Origin: Clostridia bacterium
GTDB taxonomy: Bacteria; Bacillota; Clostridia; Peptostreptococcales; Anaerovoracaceae
Length of the DNA: 34,972 nt
Direction: 5' to 3'
NCBI GenBank assembly: GCA_900766045.1
Contig: CAAFTW010000057.1
Span: forward strand, 1 to 34,972
Under the pieces are notes generated by a model. That model searched no databases and was not told where the DNA came from. It was given only the letters and a program-made list of their open reading frames with translations. Both the position numbers and the translations under genes were made by a program. Shown piece by piece: positions 1 through 7,261 of this stretch. Position 1 is the stretch's first letter; each line of letters opens with the position of its first letter.

Positions 1-57
1 CATCAGTACAGCAAGTACAACACTGAGAAGCGCTCTAGAGCTTTTCGTTCTTGTCAT
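1..57 (-). CDS. Start of a secreted or membrane protein (clipped by window edge)
   Basis: Only the first 19 codons are inside the window. They read MTRTKSSRALLSVVLAVLM, a basic N-terminus followed by a hydrophobic stretch, which is the beginning of a signal peptide or membrane anchor. A perfect GGAGGT ribosome-binding site sits 7 nt before the ATG (about 64-69), and a strong promoter lies at 200-229, so the start is well supported. Function cannot be told from this fragment. Confidence 0.6.
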   Translation of the reverse strand, partial: MTRTKSSRALLSVVLAVLM

Positions 58-453
58 GTTATACCTCCATAAAATAAAAATGAGATTTAATTTACGCATG
101 ATCTTCACGTCTCCGGACGACAAGAACCGGGCGCGTCAATCACGCAATTGGATAAATCTGTGAAAAAACGTTATTGCTCTCCCACAGATTTCATAACACA
201 TTATACCCACATGGGGCCCTATGTGTCAAGTGTATTTCGGTTTTGTGAAGGTCTTGCGATGCAATTTTCTTAAGTAAAATTAAGATATCAGTTTGCTGTG
301 CAAACCGTGTCAAATCATTGAAATTAAGCGGTTTGTTCATTTCCATAATGTAAGCGTTCCGTACAATTGCACTGCTATTAAAACATTACTCATTCCTTAA
401 TCTTTCCTTAATTATGCTTTACGCGCTTTCATCTGTCACTATTTTACATTTTC
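58..453. other. Gene-free spacer between clipped gene and thiI
   Basis: This 396-bp AT-rich spacer carries the leftward promoter at 200-229 and its roughly 130-nt untranslated leader. Around 290-335 there are three mutually complementary blocks (GTTTGC, GCAAACCG, CGGTTTG) that could pair in two alternative ways downstream of thiI. They might form a weak thiI terminator, but the U-tract is poor. No open reading frame here looks real. Confidence 0.5.
200..229 (-). promoter_or_regulatory. Sigma-A promoter with palindromic spacer
   Basis: On the minus strand the -35 box is TTGACA (224-229) and the -10 box is TATAAT (200-205), both perfect consensus, with an 18-bp spacer. The spacer is almost entirely an inverted repeat (208-225, 8 of 9 positions match, core GGGCCC flanked by CACAT/ATGTG), which looks like a repressor operator. 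It drives the clipped gene at 1-57. Confidence 0.75.
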
Positions 454-1668
454 TTAAACTTCTGGTTCACACTCCACAATTTCTTCGGATTCAACGGCTG
501 CCTTAACCAGCGCTTCAACATCCAGAGCGGATTCAGACTGTTCAATCCTTGCCAGTTTAGGCTTTGTCGTCGGATGCTTCGGCAGGAATACGGTGCAGCA
601 GTCTTCAAAAGGCTCAATGGATGTCTCATAAGTTCCGATCTCCCGGGCCTTATCCATGATGTCTACCTTATCCATACCGATCAGCGGACGCAGAACCGGA
701 ATATCCACGCAGGCATCGGTAACGGTAATTGCCTCTGCCGTCTGGGAGGCAACCTGACCCAGGTCCTCGCCGGTAATCAGCATCATGCAGCGGTTCTTTT
801 TCGCGATCTCCTGGGCGATCCGCATCATGAAGCGGCGCACCAGAATCGTGGTCTCTTCCTCCGGGCAGTGCTGGACGATCTGCTCCTGAATCGGCAGCAG
901 GTTAATCACATGCATGCGGATGCGGCCAGAATAGCTGGCCACGATGCCCGCCAGTTTTTCTACCTTTTCCTGGGCTCTCTTGGAGGTGTACGGATAGCTG
1001 TGGAAATGCACGGCCTCGATCAGCATGCCTCGTCTGGCCATCATCCATGCGGCTACCGGGGAATCGATTCCGCCGGAGAGAAGGATCAGTCCCCTGCCGT
1101 TGGTTCCCAGAGGCAGTCCGCCGATGGCTGCGACTTTCTCATCATAGATATAGGAAACGCCGCGTCTCAGGTCTACATGCAGGCGGACTTCCGGGTTGTG
1201 GACGTCGACCTTCAGAACCTTGCAGCCGATCAGGACCTTGGCACCGATGATTCTGGCGATCTCCGGGCTCTTGATCGGGAAGGTCTTATCCGCGCGCTTG
1301 GCGAAGACTTTAAAGGTCTTTACGCCGCGCTCCTCGATCTGCTTCAGCATGAACTTGACGGCCATTTCGCCGATGGCGTCCAGGTTGCTCTCACACTCCC
1401 AGGCCGGGCTGATGGAGGCAACGCCGAATACCCGGCTGACCAGTTTGATGATCGTGTCCTCCGGAATGGTCTTCGGGCTCTTGATGAAAATCAGGCCCTC
1501 GTGGCGGTAGACGTCAATTCCGCCGTTACCCTCTGCCTTCGACTGCTCGATGGTCTTCTTCAGCGCCGCCCGGATTCTCTGGACCAGCACACGCTCAAAA
1601 TACGGTTTATTCATTCCCTTCAGCGCGACCTCGCCGGTACGCACGATGAAAATATTCTGTTCGTTCAT
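454..1668 (-). CDS. thiI: tRNA 4-thiouridine synthase / sulfurtransferase ThiI
   Basis: ThiI adenylates U8 of tRNA and replaces oxygen with sulfur; in many bacteria it also takes part in thiazole formation for thiamine. The 404-residue protein shows the N-terminal ferredoxin-like and THUMP regions (about 1-165) and the PP-loop ATP-binding motif SGGIDSP at 198-204. A Cys-Cys pair (DCCTVFLP, near 357) lies in the C-terminal part. It stops near 400 residues, so the rhodanese domain of the longer E. coli enzyme is absent, as is usual in Firmicutes, and sulfur must come directly from a desulfurase. The gene directly upstream encodes one (34 bp apart), so the two probably form a functional pair in one operon with rny. 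The start is preceded by AAAGGA. Confidence 0.93.
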   Translation of the reverse strand: MNEQNIFIVRTGEVALKGMNKPYFERVLVQRIRAALKKTIEQSKAEGNGGIDVYRHEGLIFIKSPKTIPEDTIIKLVSRVFGVASISPAWECESNLDAIGEMAVKFMLKQIEERGVKTFKVFAKRADKTFPIKSPEIARIIGAKVLIGCKVLKVDVHNPEVRLHVDLRRGVSYIYDEKVAAIGGLPLGTNGRGLILLSGGIDSPVAAWMMARRGMLIEAVHFHSYPYTSKRAQEKVEKLAGIVASYSGRIRMHVINLLPIQEQIVQHCPEEETTILVRRFMMRIAQEIAKKNRCMMLITGEDLGQVASQTAEAITVTDACVDIPVLRPLIGMDKVDIMDKAREIGTYETSIEPFEDCCTVFLPKHPTTKPKLARIEQSESALDVEALVKAAVESEEIVECEPEV

Positions 1669-1702
1669 GTTTTTTCCTTTCTTCTATATATGAGGCTGCG
1701 CG

Positions 1703-2878
1703 TTACTGGAAACTTCCCAGTCTTCTGAAGCGCTGAACCGCGGTCTTTACCTTATCCGCGACGATGTCCATGTCTTCCGGCTTATTATATCTGCTGAAAC
1801 TGAAGCGGACGGCGCCTTCGATTTCTTTCGGCGTTCTTCCCATGGCCTGAAGGACGTGGCTCTGTCCCTTGTGGTTGGAGGAACATGCGGATCCTGTGGA
1901 CACGTAAATCCCGTCCTCTTCCAGCACGTGAAGCAGAACTTCTCCCCGCACGCCCAGGAAACTGATATTCAGTACAGAATCCGCTCCAGTCTCGTCCAGC
2001 GGCGAGTTGATGATGATGTCATCGATCTGATCCTGAATGGCGTTCAGGAGGCGCGTCCTGCACTCCTTCATGGTCTTATGACCTTCGACAAAATCTTCCT
2101 GTGCAAGTTCTGCTGCCCTGCCAAGTCCGGCGATTCCCGGCACGTTCTCTGTGCCTGAGCGGTAATTTCTTTCCTGACCGCCTCCCAGAATCAGCGCAGG
2201 AATCAGGGTTCCCTTCTTTACATACATGGCGCCGACTCCCTTTGGGCCGTGGAACTTATGGGCGCTGACGGTGAGAAAATCCACACCTGTGTTTTTCAGG
2301 TCAACTTTTCCGTAGCCCTGCACGGCGTCGGTGTGCACCAGAATTCCGCTGGCCTTGTCCGGCTGTCCGCCCTTCTTTCTGGCCAGCTTCACGATGTCTC
2401 TGACAGGCATGATGGTTCCGACTTCGTTATTTACCGCCATAATGGAAATCAGAGTTGTCTCCTCGTCGATGGCGTCCTCCAGCTCTTCCATGTTCAGATG
2501 GCAGAGGGAGTCTACAGAAATTCTGCTGACCTTATAGCCCTCATGCTCCAGACGTTCGCAGTTCTCCAAGACCGCCGGATGTTCCACAGCGCTGACGATA
2601 ATGTGTTTTCCCTGATGCTTTCTCGCGTCAGCGACTTCTCGTAAAACCGTGTTATCCCCTTCCGTTCCGCCGGAATTAAAGATAATTTCCGAAGAATCCG
2701 CGCCGATGGTCTTCGCAAAAGTCTTTCTCGCATTTTCCACGACTTTCTCGGCGTCCATTCCCAGGGAATATAAAGAGGAAGGATTTCCAAAGGTGTTTCT
2801 CGCGACGTCTGCCATAATGTCGGTGACTTCATCCGCCTGGCGGGTGGTCGCACTGTTGTCCAGGTAAATCATATGCAT
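1703..2878 (-). CDS. nifS: Cysteine desulfurase (NifS/IscS-type)
   Basis: This PLP enzyme converts cysteine to alanine and carries the sulfur as a persulfide, here probably for ThiI. From the chosen start it has 391 residues, with the PLP lysine in SAHKFHGPKG (K208), the HTDAVQG motif (182-188) and the active-site cysteine in STGSACSS (C332). The open frame extends to 2920. The ATG at 2878 is preferred because AAGGA lies 4 nt upstream, the family normally begins at MIYLDNSATT (a second ATG at 2872), and the extension would begin only 9 nt from the rny hairpin. The 25 bp just upstream nearly duplicate the sequence ahead of hisIE. It is located between rny and thiI. Confidence 0.93.
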   Translation of the reverse strand: MHMIYLDNSATTRQADEVTDIMADVARNTFGNPSSLYSLGMDAEKVVENARKTFAKTIGADSSEIIFNSGGTEGDNTVLREVADARKHQGKHIIVSAVEHPAVLENCERLEHEGYKVSRISVDSLCHLNMEELEDAIDEETTLISIMAVNNEVGTIMPVRDIVKLARKKGGQPDKASGILVHTDAVQGYGKVDLKNTGVDFLTVSAHKFHGPKGVGAMYVKKGTLIPALILGGGQERNYRSGTENVPGIAGLGRAAELAQEDFVEGHKTMKECRTRLLNAIQDQIDDIIINSPLDETGADSVLNISFLGVRGEVLLHVLEEDGIYVSTGSACSSNHKGQSHVLQAMGRTPKEIEGAVRFSFSRYNKPEDMDIVADKVKTAVQRFRRLGSFQ

Positions 2879-2883
2879 TGTTT

Positions 2884-2908
2884 CCTTGTCCTGTGTAAAT
2901 TTTGTCCC
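2884..2908 (-). repeat. 25-bp element shared with the hisIE leader (nifS copy)
   Basis: This is the nifS copy of the 22-of-25 match to 27535-27559. The centre on the minus strand is GACAAAATTTACACAGGAC, directly before the AAGGA ribosome-binding site. Confidence 0.6.
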
Positions 2909-2922
2909 AAAATCACTCATGT

Positions 2923-2966
2923 ATTAAGGAAGCCTTTCGTTTCCTGAACCGGTCCCGAAAGGCTTC
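2923..2966 (-). terminator. Stem-loop after rny
   Basis: A perfect 11-bp inverted repeat (GAAGCCTTTCG at 2929-2939 and its complement at 2956-2966) lies 13 nt past the rny stop. It is followed on the minus strand by CTTAAT rather than a clean U-run, so it is a weak terminator or an RNA-processing or stability hairpin between rny and nifS. Confidence 0.5.
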
Positions 2967-2979
2967 TTCTGATGTTCCG

Positions 2980-4527
2980 TTATTTCGCGTAGTCGACGGC
3001 CTTGGTCTCGCGGACGACATTGACCTTGATCTGGCCCGGATATTCGAGCTCAGACTCAATGCGCTTGGAGACGCTGCGTGCCAGCAGCGGCATTTCATCA
3101 TCCGGAACCTCGTCCGGGTTGACGATGATTCTGATCTCACGGCCCGCCTGAATGGCGTAGGAATTGGATACACCCGGCGTCGTGTTTGCGATGTCCTCGA
3201 GCTTCTCCAGTCTCTTGACGTATACATCCAGCGTCTCTCTGCGTGCTCCCGGTCTTGCAGCGGACAAAGCATCTGCGGCTGCGATCAGGACGGCCTCCAT
3301 GCATTTCGGCTCGTAATCGCCGTGGTGGGAAGCCATGCAGTTGATGACTGCGCTGCTTTCCTTATACTTCTTCAGGATCTGGATACCGATGTCGACGTGG
3401 GTGCCCTCGTATTCATGGTCCAGAGCCTTTCCGATATCATGCAGCAGGCCCGCGCGCTTGGCGAGCTTGACGTTCAGTCCCAGCTCTCCTGCCATCAGGC
3501 CGGCAAGGTGGGAAACCTCGATGGAATGCTGCAGGACATTCTGTCCGTAGGACGTACGGAAGTGCAGGCGTCCCAGGAGCTTGACCAGCTCCGGATGCAG
3601 GTTGTGGATGCCCGTCTCGAAAGTTGCCTGCTCGCCCTCTTCCTTGATGACGTGCGCAACCTCGCGGCGTGCCTTCTCGACCATTTCCTCGATCTTGGCC
3701 GGATGAATACGTCCGTCCATGACCAGCTTCTCCAGCGCGATTCTCGCGACCTCTCTTCTGATCGGATCGAATCCGGAGATAATGACGGCTTCCGGCGTGT
3801 CGTCGATGATCAGATCCACACCTGTCAGGGTCTCAATCGCCCTGATGTTGCGGCCCTCACGTCCGATGATTCTTCCCTTCATGTCGTCATTCGGCAAATT
3901 AACCACGGACAAGGTGCTTTCCGCAACCTGATCTGCCGCGCATCTTTGGATGGCGCCGGTGATGATGTTCTTTGCCTTCTCGTCGGCCTCTTCCTTGGCC
4001 TGCGATTCGATTTCCTTAATCATTCTGGACGCCTCGTGGCGGCAGTCCTTCTCGACCTTCTCCAGAATAATCTGCTTGGCGTCTTCTGCCGTGTATCCGG
4101 AAATCCGCTCCAGTTCCTGAACCTGCTGCTGCAGGGTCTCCTCTGCCTTCTGCTTCTTCTTCTCGATTTCCTGCTCCTGAGAAGCCATGCGTTTCTCACG
4201 CTTCTCAAACTGCTCGAGCTTTCTGTCCGCAGCCTCTTCCTTCTGCTGTACACGGCGTTCCTGGCGTGCAACCTCACTGCGGCGGTCTCTTACTTCCTTA
4301 TCCGCGTCATCACGGATCTTGTGTGCTTCTTCCTTAGCTTCTAATGTGATCTCTTTTCGGATCGTCTCTGAATGGTTCTTCGCATCCAGAATCAGATTCT
4401 TCGCCTGCTGCTCTGCGCTTCCGATGACCTTCTCTCCGACATTCTTGCGGATGATGTAGCCGATCAAAACGCCCAGAACCAGCGCCAGGACGATTCCGAT
4501 GATCATACCGAAAACTGGTACTGTCAA
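2980..4527 (-). CDS. rny: Ribonuclease Y
   Basis: RNase Y is the membrane-tethered endoribonuclease that starts mRNA decay in many Firmicutes. Using the TTG at 4527 the protein is 515 residues, the normal family size. It has an N-terminal membrane helix (about 3-24), a long charged coiled coil (about 30-190), a KH RNA-binding domain with GRIIGREGRN (about 218-227), and an HD phosphohydrolase domain with LLHDIGKALDHE (catalytic His-Asp near 363-364). The frame is open back to 4671, but AAGGAGGT lies 6 nt before the TTG and the upstream residues are not family-like. It probably heads the leftward rny-nifS-thiI unit; a terminator sits further upstream at 4761-4789. Confidence 0.93.
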   Translation of the reverse strand: MTVPVFGMIIGIVLALVLGVLIGYIIRKNVGEKVIGSAEQQAKNLILDAKNHSETIRKEITLEAKEEAHKIRDDADKEVRDRRSEVARQERRVQQKEEAADRKLEQFEKREKRMASQEQEIEKKKQKAEETLQQQVQELERISGYTAEDAKQIILEKVEKDCRHEASRMIKEIESQAKEEADEKAKNIITGAIQRCAADQVAESTLSVVNLPNDDMKGRIIGREGRNIRAIETLTGVDLIIDDTPEAVIISGFDPIRREVARIALEKLVMDGRIHPAKIEEMVEKARREVAHVIKEEGEQATFETGIHNLHPELVKLLGRLHFRTSYGQNVLQHSIEVSHLAGLMAGELGLNVKLAKRAGLLHDIGKALDHEYEGTHVDIGIQILKKYKESSAVINCMASHHGDYEPKCMEAVLIAAADALSAARPGARRETLDVYVKRLEKLEDIANTTPGVSNSYAIQAGREIRIIVNPDEVPDDEMPLLARSVSKRIESELEYPGQIKVNVVRETKAVDYAK

Positions 4528-4739
4528 GGAAGCACCTCCTTCCTCATATTCAACTCTCTTACGATTCTGCCGTCTTCCTGCGCGGCGGGATTTCTGCGTG
4601 CCCTGCCAGAGCTCCGACCTCCCGTCTTTGCTTGCCGTGTTCTGCCTGCTGAACGATCTGCGCAGCTGCATGACTGCATTTCAACAGTAACTGCATCCTC
4701 ATACGCATCGCCTATTACCGATTCACCCTCATTTTTCAT
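4524..4739 (-). CDS. Doubtful small ORF overlapping the rny start
   Basis: A 71-codon frame starts at the ATG at 4739 (AGGAA 6 nt upstream) and ends at a TGA that overlaps the TTG start codon of rny (TTGA). Such overlap is typical of translational coupling. The product is Arg-, Ala- and Gly-rich, shows no motif I recognise, and could be spurious. In some Clostridia a recA/recX region precedes rny, but no RecX signature is visible here. Confidence 0.2.
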   Translation of the reverse strand: MKNEGESVIGDAYEDAVTVEMQSCSCADRSAGRTRQAKTGGRSSGRARRNPAAQEDGRIVRELNMRKEVLP

Positions 4740-4760
4740 GAAGATTCCTGTCAAAAGCAG

Positions 4761-4789
4761 AAAAAAAGCGGCTTTCTCAAGCCGGCTTC
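4761..4789 (-). terminator. Rho-independent terminator/attenuator upstream of rny
   Basis: On the minus strand a GGCTT-GAGA-AAGCC stem with a GNRA-type loop is extended by a C-G pair and, across one bulged C, by three more pairs. A run of seven T follows (4761-4767). It ends leftward transcripts about 235 nt before the rny start. No coding gene is recognisable to its right on this strand, so it either ends a non-coding RNA or acts as an attenuator in a long rny leader. Confidence 0.7.
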
Positions 4790-5220
4790 ACTCTTGCTCT
4801 GTTTGGATTTTGTCGCAAATCGGCAGCAAAACACAGTCCGGCGGTATTGAAATTGCTCCGGACGCGCTCCCGAAAGGTTCTAAGGTTGAAGATGTTAAAG
4901 ATTTTCTATTTATGTAAACAGCACAGCTGAAAACATCGGATGCCATGGCGGCACACGGATATTCCCCGCCTCGCTGCATTGCGGGCATACCTGCCCTGTG
5001 TTCTGCATAGCAGAATGTATAATGAAAAAAGATCTTAAATCTTTCTTAAACTTCCGGAAAACGGCCCGTAAATGTGATATTCTGTATATTCTAAGATAGG
5101 TGGAAATGCACATCCGGGCACATCGTAAACGCCGCTGAACAAGCGGTTTACGCCGACCGCCTCGCATATCGTTTAATAACGATACACCATTCTGCAATTC
5201 TGCCTTGATATACTTACATC
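4790..5220 (-). ncRNA. Putative structured leader or non-coding RNA, about 450 nt
   Basis: This stretch lies between a consensus minus-strand promoter (start near 5220) and the terminator at 4761-4789, and holds no convincing reading frame. It contains several stems: a perfect 7-bp arm pair around TTAAT/ATTA (5167-5184), a CGTAAAC...GTTTACG hairpin (5124-5152), a GGGCA-GGTA-TGCCC hairpin (about 4983-4996), and a 6-bp GTCCGG...CCGGAC stem (about 4837-4865). It does not match the consensus blocks of RNase P RNA, tmRNA or SRP RNA that I know. It may be the rny leader or an independent RNA. Confidence 0.45.
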
Positions 5221-5234
5221 TTTTACATTATAAT
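5205..5234 (+). promoter_or_regulatory. rodA promoter
   Basis: The plus-strand -35 box is TTGATA (5205-5210) and the -10 box is TATAAT (5229-5234), spaced 18 bp. The start codon of the SEDS gene is 54 bp downstream. A 7-bp palindrome (TATCGTT/AACGATA, 5167-5184) lies just upstream of the -35. Confidence 0.65.
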
Positions 5235-5256
5235 GTTCTAGTGGTTTTTATGTCAA
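5227..5256 (-). promoter_or_regulatory. Leftward promoter overlapping the rodA promoter
   Basis: On the minus strand TTGACA (5251-5256) and TATAAT (5227-5232) are both perfect with an 18-bp spacer. The -10 box overlaps the rodA -10 by four bases in the opposite orientation, so polymerase can occupy only one of the two at a time. It transcribes the 4761-5220 region toward rny. Confidence 0.7.
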
Positions 5257-5287
5257 GTATTCCATATAACCGGAAGGGATGAAATTC

Positions 5288-6394
5288 ATGCGTTATATAA
5301 TTTCGCGTTTTAAAGGCGCTGATAAGATATGTCTGGGCATTGTGGCGATATTCATGGTGCTCAGTCTTCTGATGATCGGAAGCACGACGATCAGCACAAG
5401 CTCGTTCTGGAACCGCAACACGATCGTTCAGGGCGGATCTTACGTCATCGGCATCGGTTTAATGATGATCATTATGGCCATCGGCTATCAGATCTTTCAG
5501 GGAATGATCAGGAAGCTGTATATTTTCTCGCTGTTCCTGCTGCTCCTGGTTTATGTGCCGGGACTGGGTGTCACACAGTTTGGTGCGCGTTCCTGGATCA
5601 CACTGGGATTCACCACCGTTCAGCCGTCTGAAATCGTAAAGGTCCTGTTCTGCCTGCTCATGGCCGACTACCTGAATAAGCATCACGATGAACTTTATAA
5701 TTTCAGGGGCCTGCTGAAGGCCGGCATTCTGGCTGCGCCGATTATCGGCATTATTCTGAAAGAAGACCTGGGAAGTGCGCTGGTATTTATGACCATGTGG
5801 CTTGCTATGGTATTCTTTGCCGGACTGAGCCTGAAGGTCTTCGCAAAATTCCTGGTCCTGGTGGCCTGCATGATTCCGCCTGCCTATATGGTCATGGCGA
5901 CTTACCAGAAGGAGCGTATCAGCTCTTTCCTGCACCCGGACAATCTGAGTATCGGCTCCAACTATCAGGTTTACGAATCGAAGATCGCCATGGGTTCCGG
6001 CGGTGTGTTCGGCAAAGGCCTCTTCCACGGCACGCAGAAGGCGCTGAACTTTATTCCGGTTCAGAAGTCCGACTTTATTTTCTCTGTAATCATCGAGGAA
6101 CTGGGCCTGATCGGCGGTCTGATCGTCATCGGTCTCTTCGCCTACCTGATGGTCCGCTTCATGCGCATCGCGCTGGAGGCTGCTGACCTCTTCGGCGCCC
6201 TGATTGTCGTCGGCTTCATCGGCATGTTCATCTTCCAGATCTTCGAGAACATCGCCATGACCATGGGCATCATGCCGGTTACCGGAATCACCCTGCCTTT
6301 CCTGAGCTACGGCGGAACGTCGATTCTGTGTAATATGATGGCGCTGGGATTTATTCTGGCGGTCAGGGACAGGAGCCGGCAGATCGAATTCTAA
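5288..6394 (+). CDS. rodA: SEDS peptidoglycan polymerase, RodA/FtsW family
   Basis: This polytopic membrane protein (368 residues, about ten hydrophobic segments) polymerises glycan strands from lipid II together with a class B PBP. Family marks include ARSW (about 100-103), QPSEIVK (112-118), EDLGSA, SDFIF (Asp near 262, the position of the essential SEDS aspartate) and the C-terminal ITLPFLSYGGTS. The ATG at 5288 is chosen over 5279 because GAAGGG is 9 nt upstream of it but abuts the other. RodA rather than FtsW is inferred from the neighbouring PBP2 and mre genes. It is the only plus-strand gene of the window. Confidence 0.85.
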   Translation: MRYIISRFKGADKICLGIVAIFMVLSLLMIGSTTISTSSFWNRNTIVQGGSYVIGIGLMMIIMAIGYQIFQGMIRKLYIFSLFLLLLVYVPGLGVTQFGARSWITLGFTTVQPSEIVKVLFCLLMADYLNKHHDELYNFRGLLKAGILAAPIIGIILKEDLGSALVFMTMWLAMVFFAGLSLKVFAKFLVLVACMIPPAYMVMATYQKERISSFLHPDNLSIGSNYQVYESKIAMGSGGVFGKGLFHGTQKALNFIPVQKSDFIFSVIIEELGLIGGLIVIGLFAYLMVRFMRIALEAADLFGALIVVGFIGMFIFQIFENIAMTMGIMPVTGITLPFLSYGGTSILCNMMALGFILAVRDRSRQIEF

Positions 6395-6450
6395 GCAGCC
6401 GGGTTCTTCAACCCATTCCGATTTGGCCGGCAATAGAAAACATTCGTGTT

Positions 6451-6508
6451 ATAACGAAGAAAAACGCAAACGTAAATGCATACGGTGCGCTTTTCTTCGT
6501 TATTTTTT
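6451..6508 (+). terminator. rodA terminator
   Basis: A long stem (6451-6467 pairing with 6486-6502, 16 of 17 positions) is followed by a run of T (6502-6508). It lies 57 nt after the rodA stop and is a strong Rho-independent terminator. Confidence 0.85.
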
Positions 6509-6514
6509 ATACGT

Positions 6515-6559
6515 TTTCTGTGCCAGCTGCAGATCTCCGCAAGGCACTCTCAGCAGCGG
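6515..6559 (+). repeat. Inverted repeat, left copy
   Basis: This 45-bp sequence matches the reverse complement of 7093-7137 at 34 of 45 positions. The conserved centre is GCAGATCT followed by CGCAA. Confidence 0.5.
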
Positions 6560-7092
6560 ATATTCCTTCTCTTGTCGATGATTTAAGCGGTAAATATTTT
6601 CCCATCCGGAAGTGTAGTTTCTCAGAAACTGCCTGGTGCAGGAAGGAGTTTGGAATGTCCTGTTTTGGAAATGCTCAATATTTCCGGAAAAATAACACGT
6701 ATGGCTTCTATCCAGCAGATTGCAGGGCTGTTTCATGTATGATTGGTACGCAGGGAATCATTTACGCTCAATTTTTCCATGAAATAACATGCTGAAATGC
6801 TGTATTTTCACTGTAATACACTATATATTCTGTCATTGATATCTAAACGTCTACGTATCCAACAAATGAATGAATGACAATGCGGAGCCCACTCCTGGCT
6901 AAGAGGTATTTCACAATGATACCAGGAAAAGATTTCAGACAATTATTTGAAGGACTCTTTTTACGTTTAGTAAACATGATTATTATTCAATTCCAAAACA
7001 AGTTTTAGTGAAGTGTTTTGCTTTTGGCCGTTTTCGGCTTTTTCGCAACGCAAAGAGGCAGGCTGATGTCCGAATATTAATCCGAGTAAGTG

Positions 7093-7137
7093 CAGCCGCT
7101 GACAGAACTTTGCGCAGATCTGCTGCCGGAACAGAAG
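7093..7137 (-). repeat. Inverted repeat, right copy
   Basis: Partner of the 6515-6559 copy in opposite orientation, about 530 bp away. It ends only a few bases from the minD terminator. Confidence 0.5.
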
Positions 7138-7146
7138 GCAGACAGC

Positions 7147-7207
7147 AAAAATGACGAGAAGCAGCCGCACAGTTCTTCTGTCTGTTTGCGGCTGCGCCCG
7201 TCATTTT
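7147..7207 (-). terminator. minD terminator
   Basis: A two-part stem (AAAATGACG with CGTCATTTT outside, GCAGCCGCA with TGCGGCTGC inside) is followed on the minus strand by a T-run. It begins 54 nt after the minD stop. Because A-runs flank both sides it may work in both directions. Confidence 0.75.
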
Positions 7208-7261
7208 CTGGATGCCTTCCATTTCCGGCCAGATCGGAGCAGGATCTGGAAGCGGCTGCGC

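Larger units (their letters stand above)
6509..7146. other. Gene-free region bounded by imperfect inverted repeats
   Basis: Between the rodA and minD terminators lie about 640 bp without a credible gene. The ends, 6515-6559 on the plus strand and 7093-7137 on the minus strand, match at 34 of 45 positions, with a shared core GCAGATCT. The interior is AT-rich, especially 6800-7010. The arrangement resembles a small non-autonomous element or the remains of one, but there is no transposase and no clear target-site duplication. Confidence 0.4.

Noticed and set aside
2902..4344. 480-codon plus-strand frame opposite rny
   Set aside because: It is antisense to a clear RNase Y gene, has a Leu/Asp/Arg-biased composition typical of a reversed frame and shows no motif.
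4840..4917. Coding-looking plus-strand stretch ending in KVEDVKDFLFM
   Set aside because: Codon pattern resembles real coding, but there is no start, ribosome-binding site or upstream domain; a gene remnant is possible but unsupported.
6520..6795. 91-codon plus-strand frame after rodA
   Set aside because: It begins inside the inverted repeat, follows the rodA terminator, lacks a ribosome-binding site and has no recognisable domain.
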